Positions 1 to 8,174 of a stretch of 64,000 bases of DNA are shown here, piece by piece; the stretch's first letter is position 1; each line of letters starts with the position of its first letter. Source of the stretch: Amycolatopsis cihanbeyliensis (GTDB lineage Bacteria > Actinomycetota > Actinomycetes > Mycobacteriales > Pseudonocardiaceae). The position numbers and the translations under genes were made by a program. The DNA is taken from positions 1,890,501-1,954,500 of the forward strand of contig NZ_VFML01000001.1 of the NCBI RefSeq assembly GCF_006715045.1. The letters run 5' to 3'. Below the pieces are notes generated by a model. The model was given only the letters and a program-made list of their open reading frames with translations, was not told where the DNA came from and did no database searches.

Positions 1-196
1 GGACGACGCGGGCACCCTCGGCGACGAAGCGGCGGGCCGCGGCGGCACCCTGGCCGCGGGCGGCGCCGGTGATCAGGGCGACCTTGCCCGCCAGCCTGCC
101 GCTGGGTTCGCTACTCAGTGTTTGTTTTGAAACGCGCGACACGATCGGCTCGGCGGGGCTCGGACTCTGGCCCCGATCGTCACCACCGCGAGTCAT
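1..196 (-). CDS. Short-chain dehydrogenase/reductase, N-terminal part (runs off the window)
   Basis: Only about 65 residues are in the window. The glycine-rich cofactor loop TGAARGQG follows GKVALI, which is the classical SDR nucleotide-binding start, so an NAD(P)-dependent oxidoreductase is expected. I chose the ATG at 196 because GGGGAGG lies about 8 nt upstream. This gives a 34-residue leader before the Rossmann fold. A GTG at 142 is an alternative start without such a clear ribosome binding site. It is the last visible gene of a leftward set with the aldehyde dehydrogenase, SDR and alcohol dehydrogenase, so a role in the same steroid or side-chain catabolism is likely but not shown. The substrate cannot be told. 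Confidence 0.8.
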   Translation of the reverse strand, partial: MTRGGDDRGQSPSPAEPIVSRVSKQTLSSEPSGRLAGKVALITGAARGQGAAAARRFVAEGARVV

Positions 197-282
197 GCGC
201 CCCGCCTCCCCGCTCGTGGGCTGTCGCCGCGCGCGTTCTTCCACTCACCACTCGCAATCCAACCCGGCTCCACGGCGGTCAC

Positions 283-1791
283 TTACATCATCTCCTCGGT
301 CAGCGGCAGCATCACGGTCTTCAGCTCGGTGTAGGCCTCGAAGGCGGACCGGCCGCCCTCCCTGCCGAGCCCGGACTGCTTGAAGCCCCCGAACGGCAGG
401 TGCGGTTCCACCTGGAAGCCGTTGATCCCGATCGTTCCGACCCGCAGCCTGCGGGACACGCGGAAGGCGCGCTGCACGTCGGCGGTGAACAGCCCGGCGC
501 CGAGCCCGTACTCGGTGTCGTTGGCCAGCCGGACCGCCTCCTCCTCGTCGTCGAAGGGGACCACCGCGAGCACCGGGCCGAAGATCTCCTCCTGCGCGAT
601 GGTGGCCGCGTTGTCCACATCGGCGAAGATGGTCGGTGCGACGAAGTTGCCCGCGGCGAGGTCGCCTTCCAGCCGTTCCCCGCCACAGACCAGCCTGGCC
701 TCTCGCTTGCCGGTTTCGATGTAGCCGAGCACCCGCTCCAGCTGGCGCTCGTTGATCAGCGGGCTGGAGATCACCCCGGGGTCGAAGGGGTCGCCGTAGG
801 TGATCCCCGCGGTCATGCCCTGCGCGGCCGCGATGAACTCCTCGTAGACATCCCGCTGCACCAGTGCCCTGGTGTTGGCGACGCAGGCCTGCCCGGACAG
901 GCCCATGGTGACCGCGCCGGTCACGGTCGCGGCGGCCAGCCCCACGTTCGGCGCGTCGCCGAACACGATCGCCGGGCTCTTCCCGCCGAGCTCCAGCGAC
1001 ACCCGTTTCAACGTGCCCGCCGAGGCCTCCACGATGCGCTTGCCCACCGCCCTGCTGCCGGTGAAGCTGACCTTGTCCACGTCGGCGTGGGTGATCAGCG
1101 GTTCGCCGACGGCCTCGCCGGTGCCGGTGACGACGTTCAGCGCACCGGCAGGCAGCCCGGCCTCGGCCAGCAACTCCACCATCCGCAGCACCGCGAAGGT
1201 GGCGTACTCCGAAGGCTTCAGCACCACCGTGCAGCCTGCCGCCAGCGCGGGCGCGACCTTCTGCGCGAACAGCAGGAAGGGTGCGTTCCACGGCAGGATC
1301 GCGGCGACCACGCCGATCGGTTCGCGGAAGGTGGCCGCGAGGTGGTCGCCGCCCTGGTACGGCGGCAGGGTCTGCCCGCCCACCTTGTCCACCCAGCCCG
1401 CGTGATGGTCGAACACGTCGGCGGCCGCGCCGACCGAGGTGGCGTAGATGCCGCCGAAGGACAACGGGACGGAGTTGTCCAGCGCCTGCAGGGCGCGCAA
1501 CTCGTCGGCGTGCTCGCGCAGCAGGTTCGCGTAGCGGTGCAGCACCCCGATGCGCACGCCCGCCCTGGAGTTGGGCCACTCGCCGGAGTCGAAGGCCCTG
1601 CGGGCGGCGGCCACGGCGTCGTCCACATCGGCGCGGCCCGCCGCGGCGAACTCGCCGACATCCTCCCCGCTCGCGGGATGGCGGTGGGTCCAGGTGGCGC
1701 CCTCGCGGGCCGGCCCCCACTGGCCGTCGACGTAGAGCAGACCGGTCTTCAGGCCGAGCGATTCGCGGTGCGGTTGCACGGTGAGCGGCAT
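283..1791 (-). CDS. Aldehyde dehydrogenase family protein
   Basis: 502 residues, the usual length for this NAD(P)-dependent family, which oxidises aldehydes to carboxylates. Visible signatures are PWNAPF near residue 168, FTGS near 243, the catalytic glutamate in LELGGKSP (Glu267) and the catalytic cysteine in GQAC (Cys303), so the enzyme should be active. The ATG at 1791 is preceded by GGAGC. It sits 26 nt downstream of the SDR gene and shares an operon with an alcohol dehydrogenase. An alcohol to aldehyde to acid sequence, as in sterol side-chain C26 oxidation, is a plausible job. That assignment is inferred from the KstR-type neighbourhood. Confidence 0.9.
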   Translation of the reverse strand: MPLTVQPHRESLGLKTGLLYVDGQWGPAREGATWTHRHPASGEDVGEFAAAGRADVDDAVAAARRAFDSGEWPNSRAGVRIGVLHRYANLLREHADELRALQALDNSVPLSFGGIYATSVGAAADVFDHHAGWVDKVGGQTLPPYQGGDHLAATFREPIGVVAAILPWNAPFLLFAQKVAPALAAGCTVVLKPSEYATFAVLRMVELLAEAGLPAGALNVVTGTGEAVGEPLITHADVDKVSFTGSRAVGKRIVEASAGTLKRVSLELGGKSPAIVFGDAPNVGLAAATVTGAVTMGLSGQACVANTRALVQRDVYEEFIAAAQGMTAGITYGDPFDPGVISSPLINERQLERVLGYIETGKREARLVCGGERLEGDLAAGNFVAPTIFADVDNAATIAQEEIFGPVLAVVPFDDEEEAVRLANDTEYGLGAGLFTADVQRAFRVSRRLRVGTIGINGFQVEPHLPFGGFKQSGLGREGGRSAFEAYTELKTVMLPLTEEMM

Positions 1792-1817
1792 GAGCTGGCT
1801 CCTCGGTGTGGGTGGGT

Positions 1818-2711
1818 TCAGGGCAAGGCGAGGATCTCCGGCGCGGCGAACATCCGTGCCGGGTCGCGTTCGGTGAAGTAACCGCCGACGGTGTCCGCGA
1901 GCTCGGCGAGGGTCCAGGTGTCGCCGGTGGTGTCGAACCGCTGCTCCACCGAGGGTGGCCGGAGCAGGGCGACCATGCCGCCGTGCACCACGAACACCTG
2001 CCCGCTGATCCGCCCGGCCGCCTCCCCGGCGAGGAAGGCGACGAACGGTGCGACATGGTCGACCGACAGCGGGTCGGTGCCGGTCTCCGGCGCGTCCCCG
2101 AAGACCTCGGCGGTCATCGCGGTGCGGGCGCGCGGGCAGATCGCGTTGGCGCGCACCCCGTAGCGGCCGAGCCCGCGGGCGGTCGCGACGGTGAGCGCGG
2201 CGATCCCGCCCTTGGCCGCGGCGTAGTTGGGCTGGCCTTCCGCGCCCACCAGGAAGGCCTCGGATGCGGTGTTCACCACCCGGCCGTACACCGGGCGGGC
2301 CTCCGCCTTGGATCGTTGCCGCCAGTAGGCACCCGCGTTGCGGGACAGCAGGAAATGCCCGCGCAGGTGCACCCGCAGCACGGCGTCCCACTCCTCGTCG
2401 GACATGTTGAACAACATCCGGTCGCGCACCACGCCCGCGTTGTTCACCAGGACGTGCAGGCCGCCGAGTCGCTCGGTGGCGGCGCCGATGAGCTCATCCG
2501 CGCAGGACCGCTCCGCGACATCCCCAGCGACCGGCAAGGCCGTGCCGCCACGGGCCTCGATCTCCTCGGCCACGGCCTTGGCGGCGCCACCGAGGTCGTT
2601 GACCACCACCGCGGCTCCCGCGTCGGCCAGCGCCAGCGCCTCGGCCCTGCCCAGGCCGGCACCCGCCCCGGTGACAACGGCGACCTTGCCCTCGAGGCCC
2701 GTCGGACTCAA
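1818..2711 (-). CDS. SDR family oxidoreductase (Rv3502c-like)
   Basis: 297 residues. The NAD(P) loop TGAGAGLG is at residues 14-21, NNAG at 90-93, the catalytic serine at 150 and the Tyr163/Lys167 pair in YAAAK, so all SDR catalytic residues are present. The C-terminal extension of about 45 residues is typical of hydroxyacyl-CoA/17-beta-HSD type 4-like SDRs. Translation probably begins at a TTG whose last two bases overlap the TGA stop of the upstream alcohol dehydrogenase, implying translational coupling; no other start fits the N-terminus. In M. tuberculosis an SDR (Rv3502c) sits beside fdxD-fadE26-fadE27-fadD17, so a steroid or side-chain hydroxyacyl substrate is likely. Confidence 0.85.
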   Translation of the reverse strand: MSPTGLEGKVAVVTGAGAGLGRAEALALADAGAAVVVNDLGGAAKAVAEEIEARGGTALPVAGDVAERSCADELIGAATERLGGLHVLVNNAGVVRDRMLFNMSDEEWDAVLRVHLRGHFLLSRNAGAYWRQRSKAEARPVYGRVVNTASEAFLVGAEGQPNYAAAKGGIAALTVATARGLGRYGVRANAICPRARTAMTAEVFGDAPETGTDPLSVDHVAPFVAFLAGEAAGRISGQVFVVHGGMVALLRPPSVEQRFDTTGDTWTLAELADTVGGYFTERDPARMFAAPEILALP

Positions 2712-3796
2712 TCGAGCGTCACCACCTGACGGATCACCTCGGTGCTGCCCCTGCGCAGCAGGTCCAGGCCGTCGTTGAGGTCGGCGAAGCCGATTCGCCT
2801 CGAGATCATCCCGTCCAGGTCGAGCAGGCCCGCCCGCCAGAATCCCAGCATCCGGCCGGTGTCCCGGTGCACGTGCGCGGAGCCGTAGAACGAACCGAGG
2901 ATCTTCTTGTCGTGCAGGAACAGCTCCTGCGCGCTGAACTCCACCATCGCGTCCGCCTTGCCGGCCCCGACGATCACCACCGAGCCGCCGCGGCGGGCGT
3001 TGTCCCATGCCGAGCGGATCGTGCCGGGCAGGCCGACGATGTCGAAGGCGTAGTCGAAACCCTCCGCCGCGGTCACGGCCTGCTTGAGCTCCTCGAGGCC
3101 CTCCGGAGTGGTCGCGTGGGTGGCGCCGAACCTCCTCGCGGTGTCGTGTTTGGCCTCGACCGGGTCCACGGCCACGATCGTGGTGGCACCCGCGATCCGC
3201 GCGCCCTGGATGACCGAGACCCCGACGCCGCCGCAACCGATGATCACCACGGTGGAGCCTGGTCGGACCTGTGCGGTGTTCAGCACGGCCCCGACGCCGG
3301 TGAGCACTCCGCAGGCGATCAGCGCGGCGGTCTCGAAGGGCACATCCGGGTCCACCTTGATCGCGCCGGCCGCGGGGACCACCACCTCCTCGGCGAAGGT
3401 GCCGAGGCCCGCGTAGCCGAACAGCGGATCCTCGCCGAGCCGGAAACGCGGCGAGCTGAACGCGGCGATCGCGTGCACCGCGCAGAGGTTGGGCTCGCCG
3501 CGCAGGCAGCTCGGGCAGGCACCGCACGGCGGGACGAACGAGACCGTGACGTGGTCACCCGGCGCGAGGTGCTCGACCGCCGAACCCACCTGCAGGACCT
3601 CGCCGGCCCCCTCGTGGCCGACCACGCCGGGCGCCAGCGCTGGCAGGGTGCCGTCCATCGCGGAAAGATCGCTGTGGCAGACGCCCGATGCCCGGACCCG
3701 GATCCGCACCTCGTGCGGGCCGGGATCGACCGTCGTGACGTCGTCCCGCAGCTCGAGCTTGTCATCGCCGATCGCGTTCAGCACGGCCGCTCTCAC
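2708..3796 (-). CDS. Zinc-dependent alcohol dehydrogenase (MDR superfamily)
   Basis: 362 residues. The catalytic zinc site (Cys40 in GVCHSD, His61 in GHE), the structural zinc cysteines 91, 94, 97 and 105, and the dinucleotide-binding GCGGVG at 187-192 are all visible. The family oxidises primary or secondary alcohols with NAD(P). The GTG start at 3796 follows GGGAGGG at good spacing. It is the first gene of the leftward SDR/aldehyde dehydrogenase operon and has a degenerate KstR-like site 60 nt upstream. A paralogue with the same architecture lies at the other end of the window (60816-61895). Confidence 0.9.
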   Translation of the reverse strand: MRAAVLNAIGDDKLELRDDVTTVDPGPHEVRIRVRASGVCHSDLSAMDGTLPALAPGVVGHEGAGEVLQVGSAVEHLAPGDHVTVSFVPPCGACPSCLRGEPNLCAVHAIAAFSSPRFRLGEDPLFGYAGLGTFAEEVVVPAAGAIKVDPDVPFETAALIACGVLTGVGAVLNTAQVRPGSTVVIIGCGGVGVSVIQGARIAGATTIVAVDPVEAKHDTARRFGATHATTPEGLEELKQAVTAAEGFDYAFDIVGLPGTIRSAWDNARRGGSVVIVGAGKADAMVEFSAQELFLHDKKILGSFYGSAHVHRDTGRMLGFWRAGLLDLDGMISRRIGFADLNDGLDLLRRGSTEVIRQVVTLD

Positions 3797-3855
3797 TCCG
3801 ACTGCCCTCCCAGGGTCCACCGAACCGCCGTTGGTTCGTGTCTCAGGCCACAGAC

Positions 3856-3869
3856 TAGAATCTGTTCTC
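3856..3869. promoter_or_regulatory. Degenerate KstR-like operator upstream of the alcohol dehydrogenase operon
   Basis: TAGAATCTGTTCTC matches the KstR consensus TnnAACnnGTTnnA except at two positions (T for the conserved C at position 6, and C for the final A). It lies in the 101-nt gap between fdxD and the alcohol dehydrogenase, 60 nt from the dehydrogenase start. A perfect version of the motif lies about 250 nt away, which raises the chance that this one is real. Binding is inferred. Confidence 0.5.
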
Positions 3870-3897
3870 GTCTTGAGCAAGCCCCTTCTCGCCGGCA

Positions 3898-4089
3898 CTA
3901 CTCCGCCATGAGCAGGGCGTTTTTCGGGCAGGACGCGACAGCTTGCGAAACACGTTCTACATCTTCGGCGGCAGGGTTCGGCTGGATGATCCGAAGCTCC
4001 TCGTCCTCGTCCAACTCGAAGACCTCGGGGGCGACGGCGACGCACACCTCGTTGGCCTCACACAGCGACCGGTCGACACTGACCTCCAT
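3898..4089 (-). CDS. fdxD: Ferredoxin FdxD, [3Fe-4S] type
   Basis: 63 residues, the same length as M. tuberculosis FdxD (Rv3503c). The cluster ligands are Cys10, Cys16 and Cys54 (in SCPKNA). The position where a fourth ligand would sit is asparagine, as expected for a three-iron ferredoxin. Such acidic small ferredoxins pass electrons to cytochromes P450 or flavoenzymes. GGGAGG lies about 6 nt before the ATG. It is transcribed divergently from the acyl-CoA dehydrogenase pair with a perfect KstR palindrome between, so it very likely belongs to the cholesterol regulon. Confidence 0.92.
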   Translation of the reverse strand: MEVSVDRSLCEANEVCVAVAPEVFELDEDEELRIIQPNPAAEDVERVSQAVASCPKNALLMAE

Positions 4090-4121
4090 GACTTCCTCCC
4101 GTCCGCATCCTGCGGTACAAC

Positions 4122-4135
4122 TAGAACTTGTTCTA
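4122..4135. promoter_or_regulatory. KstR operator, perfect 14-bp palindrome
   Basis: TAGAACTTGTTCTA is a perfect inverted repeat and fits the KstR consensus TnnAACnnGTTnnA at every fixed position. KstR is the TetR-family repressor of cholesterol catabolism in mycobacteria and rhodococci, released by steroid CoA thioesters. The site lies 32 nt upstream of fdxD and 55 nt upstream of the first acyl-CoA dehydrogenase, so it can control both directions. The match is seen directly; binding is inferred. Confidence 0.85.
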
Positions 4136-4190
4136 CATTAGCGCGGCGGGTGGACCCGGTACCAGTTCAACGCCCGAGGTGGAGGTTTGG

Positions 4191-5378
4191 ATGCGCATCA
4201 GCTACACACCCGAGCAGGCCCGGCTGCGCGACGAGCTGCGGTCCTACTTCGCGGAGTTGATGACCCCGCAGCGGTCCGAGGCCCTGCGCGGAGAGGGCGG
4301 GGAGTACGGCGACGGAACCGCTTACCAGGAGGTCGTGCGGGAACTGGGCCGGGAGGGCCTGCTCGCGCTCGGCTGGCCGAAGGCCTACGGCGGGCAGCAG
4401 AGATCCATGCTCGACCAGCTCATCTTCACGGACGAGGCGGCCACGGCCGGGGTGCCGGTGCCGTTCCTGACGATCAACACCATCGGCCCCACGATCATGC
4501 GCTACGGCACCGAGGACCAGAAGGCGTTCTACCTGCCGCGGATCGCCGCGGGCGAGGTGCACTTCGCCATCGGCTACTCCGAACCCGAGGCCGGCACCGA
4601 CCTGGCCTCGCTGCGCACCCGCGCGGTACGCGAGGGTGACGAGTACGTGGTCAACGGCCAGAAGATGTGGACCAGCCTGATCGAGTACGCCGACTACGTG
4701 TGGCTGGCCGTACGCACCGACCCGGAGGCACGCAAGCACAAGGGGCTGAGCATCCTCATCGTGCCCACCTCGGCCGAGGGCTTCTCCTGGACCAAGGTGC
4801 GCACCATGGCCGGCCCCGGCACCAGCGCCACCTACTACACGGACGTGCGGGTGCCGGTCGAGGCCAGGATCGCCGAGGAGAACGAGGGCTGGCCGCTGAT
4901 CACGAACCAGCTCAACCACGAGCGGGTCGCGCTCACCTCGGCCGCACCGGTGACCGCGGCGCTGCGGGCCGTGCGGGAGTGGGCCCAGCGGACCACGCGG
5001 CCCGACGGCGGTCGGGTCATCGACGCCGAGTGGGTGCGTATGCACCTGGCGCGGGTGCACGCGCACGTCGAGTACCTGAAGCTGCGCAACTGGGAGATCG
5101 CCTGGACGGCGGGCGAGTCGGCGGATCAGCTCGGGCCGGCGGAGCCCTCGGCGACCAAGGTGTTCGGCACCGAGCTGACCATCGAGGCGTGCCGGCTGCT
5201 GATGGAGGTCCTCGGCACCGGCGCCGTGGTGCGCGAGGGGTCCCCCGGTGCCGTCCTGCGCGGGCGCGTCGAGCGGCTGCACCGTTCCGCGCTGATCCTC
5301 ACCTTCGGTGGGGGAACCAACGAGGTGCAACGCGACCTGGTGGCCGCGACCGCGCTCGGCCTTCCGGTCACCCGCTGA
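4191..5378 (+). CDS. fadE26: Acyl-CoA dehydrogenase, FadE26/ChsE4-like subunit
   Basis: 395 residues with the three-part acyl-CoA dehydrogenase fold. The FAD/substrate signature GYSEPEAGTDLASL is near residue 128, and the C-terminal flavin-contact motif GGGTNEVQR is near 380. The ATG at 4191 follows GGTGGAGG; longer upstream readings would run through the operator and are rejected. In M. tuberculosis the paired FadE26/FadE27 (ChsE4/ChsE5) form an alpha2-beta2 dehydrogenase acting on the sterol side-chain CoA thioester. The same gene order and a KstR site support that role here. The equivalence rests on synteny and family, not on an alignment I could run. Confidence 0.88.
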   Translation: MRISYTPEQARLRDELRSYFAELMTPQRSEALRGEGGEYGDGTAYQEVVRELGREGLLALGWPKAYGGQQRSMLDQLIFTDEAATAGVPVPFLTINTIGPTIMRYGTEDQKAFYLPRIAAGEVHFAIGYSEPEAGTDLASLRTRAVREGDEYVVNGQKMWTSLIEYADYVWLAVRTDPEARKHKGLSILIVPTSAEGFSWTKVRTMAGPGTSATYYTDVRVPVEARIAEENEGWPLITNQLNHERVALTSAAPVTAALRAVREWAQRTTRPDGGRVIDAEWVRMHLARVHAHVEYLKLRNWEIAWTAGESADQLGPAEPSATKVFGTELTIEACRLLMEVLGTGAVVREGSPGAVLRGRVERLHRSALILTFGGGTNEVQRDLVAATALGLPVTR

Positions 5379-5406
5379 CGCCCGTGTCCGATCCAAAGGA
5401 GTTGCC

Positions 5407-6501
5407 GTGGATTTCTCGTTCAGCGAAGCGCAGCGGGAGCTCGCCGCGCTTACCCGCCGCATCCTGACCGACCAGGTACCGCCGGAATCGTTGCCCGGTC
5501 ATGGAACCGGCGGGTTCGATCGGGCGCTGTGGACCGAACTGGGCAAGGCGGGCGTTATCGACGCCGCGCTGCCATCCGCCGCGGGCGGCGGCGGGTTCGG
5601 GCTGCTGGAGCAGTGCTCGATCCTGGTCGAACTGGGCCGGGCCGCCGCCCCGGTCCCCTACCTGCCCGCCGTCACCATGGCCGGGTCGGCACTGGCCGAG
5701 TTCGGCGACGGCGAGTTGCTGGAACGCTGGCTGGTCCCGACCCTGCGCGGTGACCGGCTGCTCACCGCGGCACTGCCGGATCTCGGCACGCCGTGCGGGT
5801 TCACCGCCGAGCGCGCCGGCAGCGGCTGGCGCGTCTCCGGCGGCCAGACCGCGGTGCCCTTCGCCGCCTTCGCCGACGGGTTCCTGCTGCCGGCAGGCAC
5901 CGCGGACGGCGAGGTGCTGCTGCTCGTGGAGCGCGACCGGCCCGGCCTGTCCGTGCTCGAGCAGCGGGTGGTCGACCGGGGCGACGCCGGGCTGGTGGAG
6001 GCGAGCGACCTGGACCTGCCCGCGGGTGCCGCGCTGGGCGAACCCGGCGCCGGCCTGGTGGAGTGGTTGCGGCTGCGCGGAACCGTCGGGCTGGTGGCCG
6101 CGCAGTTCGGGGTGCTGGAACGCGCGCTGGAGCTGACCGCGCAGTACGCGCGCGAACGCACCCAGTTCGACCAGGTCATCGGCGGCTTCCAGGCGGTAAG
6201 GCAGCGGCTCGCGGACGCCTACCTCGACGTGCAGGCCGTGCGGCTGACCCTGTGGCAGGCCGCCTGGTGCCTCGCCGAGGGGGAATCGGCCGACTCGACG
6301 GTCGCCACGGCGAAGTTCTGGGCCGCCGAGGCGGGACACCGGGTGGCGCACACCGCGGTGCACATCCACGGCGGGGTCGGTATCGACGTGGACTACCCGC
6401 TGCACCAGTACTTCGTCGCGGCCAAGCGCAACGAGTTCGCGCTCGGCGGCGCCACCGCGCAGTTGCGTGCCCTCGGCGACCTGCTGGCGGAGGAGACGTG
6501 A
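5407..6501 (+). CDS. fadE27: Acyl-CoA dehydrogenase, FadE27/ChsE5-like subunit
   Basis: 364 residues, shorter than its partner, as is usual for the second subunit of heteromeric steroid acyl-CoA dehydrogenases. It starts with the typical FSEAQRELAALTRRIL, and the C-terminal helix bundle contains the QFDQVIGGFQAV segment. The clear GGTNE flavin motif of the partner is not seen, which fits a shared active site in a heterotetramer. GTG at 5407 is preceded by AAAGGAG at 6 nt. It lies 28 nt after the first subunit and overlaps the following ligase gene by 4 nt, so the three are cotranscribed and probably KstR-regulated. Confidence 0.87.
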   Translation: MDFSFSEAQRELAALTRRILTDQVPPESLPGHGTGGFDRALWTELGKAGVIDAALPSAAGGGGFGLLEQCSILVELGRAAAPVPYLPAVTMAGSALAEFGDGELLERWLVPTLRGDRLLTAALPDLGTPCGFTAERAGSGWRVSGGQTAVPFAAFADGFLLPAGTADGEVLLLVERDRPGLSVLEQRVVDRGDAGLVEASDLDLPAGAALGEPGAGLVEWLRLRGTVGLVAAQFGVLERALELTAQYARERTQFDQVIGGFQAVRQRLADAYLDVQAVRLTLWQAAWCLAEGESADSTVATAKFWAAEAGHRVAHTAVHIHGGVGIDVDYPLHQYFVAAKRNEFALGGATAQLRALGDLLAEET

Positions 6502-8129
6502 GCAGCCCGGCGACCGAGGTACCCACGGTCACCGACCTGCTGCTGGCCAGGGCCGGTGACGACCATCCCGGCCTGCGTTTCGAGGAGCGGACCTGGTCCT
6601 GGTCGCGACACGTCCAGGCGTGCGCCGAGCACGGGGCCGCGCTGCGCTCCCTGCTGGCGGCGGGGTCGCCGGGGGCACCGCCGCATGCCGGGGTGCTGGC
6701 GGACAACGTGCCCTCCTGGTCCTTCCTGCTCGGCGGGGCCGCCTTCGCGGGCGCGGTCCTCGCCGGGCTGAATCCGGTCCGCAGGGGCGAAGCGCTGGCC
6801 AGGGACGTGCGGTTGGCCGACTGCCGGGTGGTGCTGGCCCAGCGCGAGTACCTCCCGCTGCTGGCAGGACTGGATCTCGCCGGAGCCAGGGTGATCGACC
6901 TCGACGGCGGCGAATGGGCGGACCTGCTCGCCGCCCACCGGGGTGCCGCGCCCGACCCGGTCGCCGCGGCACCCGACGACCTGCTGATGCTCATCTACAC
7001 TTCGGGCACGAGCGGCGACCCGAAGGCGGTCCGCTGCACGCACGGCAAGATCGCCTTTCCGGGGCGGATGCTCGCCGACCGGTTCGGACTGTCCACCAGC
7101 GACACCGCCTATGTCGCGATGCCGCTGTTCCACTCGAACGCGGTGCTGGCTGGTTGGTCGGTCGGGCTGGCCGCGGGCGCGACGATCGCGCTGCGCCGCA
7201 GGTTCTCCGCATCCGGATTCCTCCCCGACGTCCGCCGGTTCGGGGCCACCTACGCCAACTACGTGGGTACGCCGCTGTCCTATGTGCTCGCCACGCCACG
7301 GAAACCGGATGACGCGGACAACCCGCTACGGCTGGTCTACGGCAACGAGGGTGCCGAGGCCGACCTCGCCACCTTCGCCGAGCGGTTCGGCTGCGATGTC
7401 GTGGACGCCTTCGGCTCCACCGAGGGTGGGGTCGGGTTCGCGCGCACCCCGGACACGCCGAGTGGCTCGCTCGGCAGGCCGGCCGAGGGCGTGCTGGTGC
7501 TGCACCCGGACACCGGCGAACCGTGCCCACCAGCCGAGTTCGACGGTGCGGGCAGGCTGCGCAATGCCGAGGAAGCGGTGGGGGAGCTGGTGAACGCGGC
7601 CGGGACCGGGTGGTTCGCGGGCTACTACCGGGACCCGGCCGCCGACGCCGAGCGGGTGCACGACGGCAGGTACTTCACCGGTGACCTCGCCTATCTGGAC
7701 ACCGACGGCTTCTGCTACTTCGCCGGCCGCCGCGGCGACTGGCTGCGTGTCGGCGGGGAGAACCTCGGCACCGCGCCGATCGAACGGGTGCTGCTGCGCC
7801 ATCCCGACATCGCGGAGGCCACCGTGTACGCGGTGCCGGACGAGCGGGTCGGCGACGCCGTGATGGCGGCGCTGGTGCTCGCCGAGGGCGCGACACTCGG
7901 GCCTGCGGAGTTCGGCGAGTTCCTCACCCGGCAGGCGGACCTCGGGCCCCGGCAAGTCCCCCGGTACGTGCGGATCAGCGGGGAACTGCCCCGTACCGCC
8001 ACCTACAAGGTACTCAAGCGCGAGCTGTCCACCCAGGGCACGCGCTGCGCCGACCCGGTGTGGCGGCTTCGCGGGAACGACACCCAAACAAAAACCAAAC
8101 CGGCGATCAGGTACTCCCCCGGCTTCTGA
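6498..8129 (+). CDS. fadD17: Steroid/fatty acid CoA ligase, FadD17-like
   Basis: 543 residues of an adenylate-forming ligase. The AMP/P-loop motif YTSGTSGDPKAV is near residue 167, GSTEG near 310, and a YFTGDLAYLDTDGF segment follows, all standard for acyl-CoA synthetases that activate carboxylates via an acyl-AMP. In M. tuberculosis FadD17, encoded next to fadE26-fadE27, activates sterol side-chain carboxylates, so the same is proposed. GTG start overlaps the preceding stop (GTGA). After the last family-conserved lysine region (TYKVLKREL) there is an unusual 29-residue tail rich in Thr/Lys, absent from the family core. Confidence 0.87.
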   Translation: MSSPATEVPTVTDLLLARAGDDHPGLRFEERTWSWSRHVQACAEHGAALRSLLAAGSPGAPPHAGVLADNVPSWSFLLGGAAFAGAVLAGLNPVRRGEALARDVRLADCRVVLAQREYLPLLAGLDLAGARVIDLDGGEWADLLAAHRGAAPDPVAAAPDDLLMLIYTSGTSGDPKAVRCTHGKIAFPGRMLADRFGLSTSDTAYVAMPLFHSNAVLAGWSVGLAAGATIALRRRFSASGFLPDVRRFGATYANYVGTPLSYVLATPRKPDDADNPLRLVYGNEGAEADLATFAERFGCDVVDAFGSTEGGVGFARTPDTPSGSLGRPAEGVLVLHPDTGEPCPPAEFDGAGRLRNAEEAVGELVNAAGTGWFAGYYRDPAADAERVHDGRYFTGDLAYLDTDGFCYFAGRRGDWLRVGGENLGTAPIERVLLRHPDIAEATVYAVPDERVGDAVMAALVLAEGATLGPAEFGEFLTRQADLGPRQVPRYVRISGELPRTATYKVLKRELSTQGTRCADPVWRLRGNDTQTKTKPAIRYSPGF

Positions 8130-8174
8130 TCGCTGGTAGCTTGCCACCACGGAGTTCCTGCTGGGGAGGTATCC

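Noticed and set aside
118..1881. 587-residue open frame on the plus strand opposite the aldehyde dehydrogenase
   Set aside because: Arg/Gly/His-rich translation without domains, antisense to a gene with complete catalytic motifs. It is a high-GC shadow frame.
4128..4190. Upstream start of the first acyl-CoA dehydrogenase at 4128
   Set aside because: It would run through the KstR operator and lacks a ribosome site, whereas GGTGGAGG precedes the ATG at 4191 and the family N-terminus begins there.
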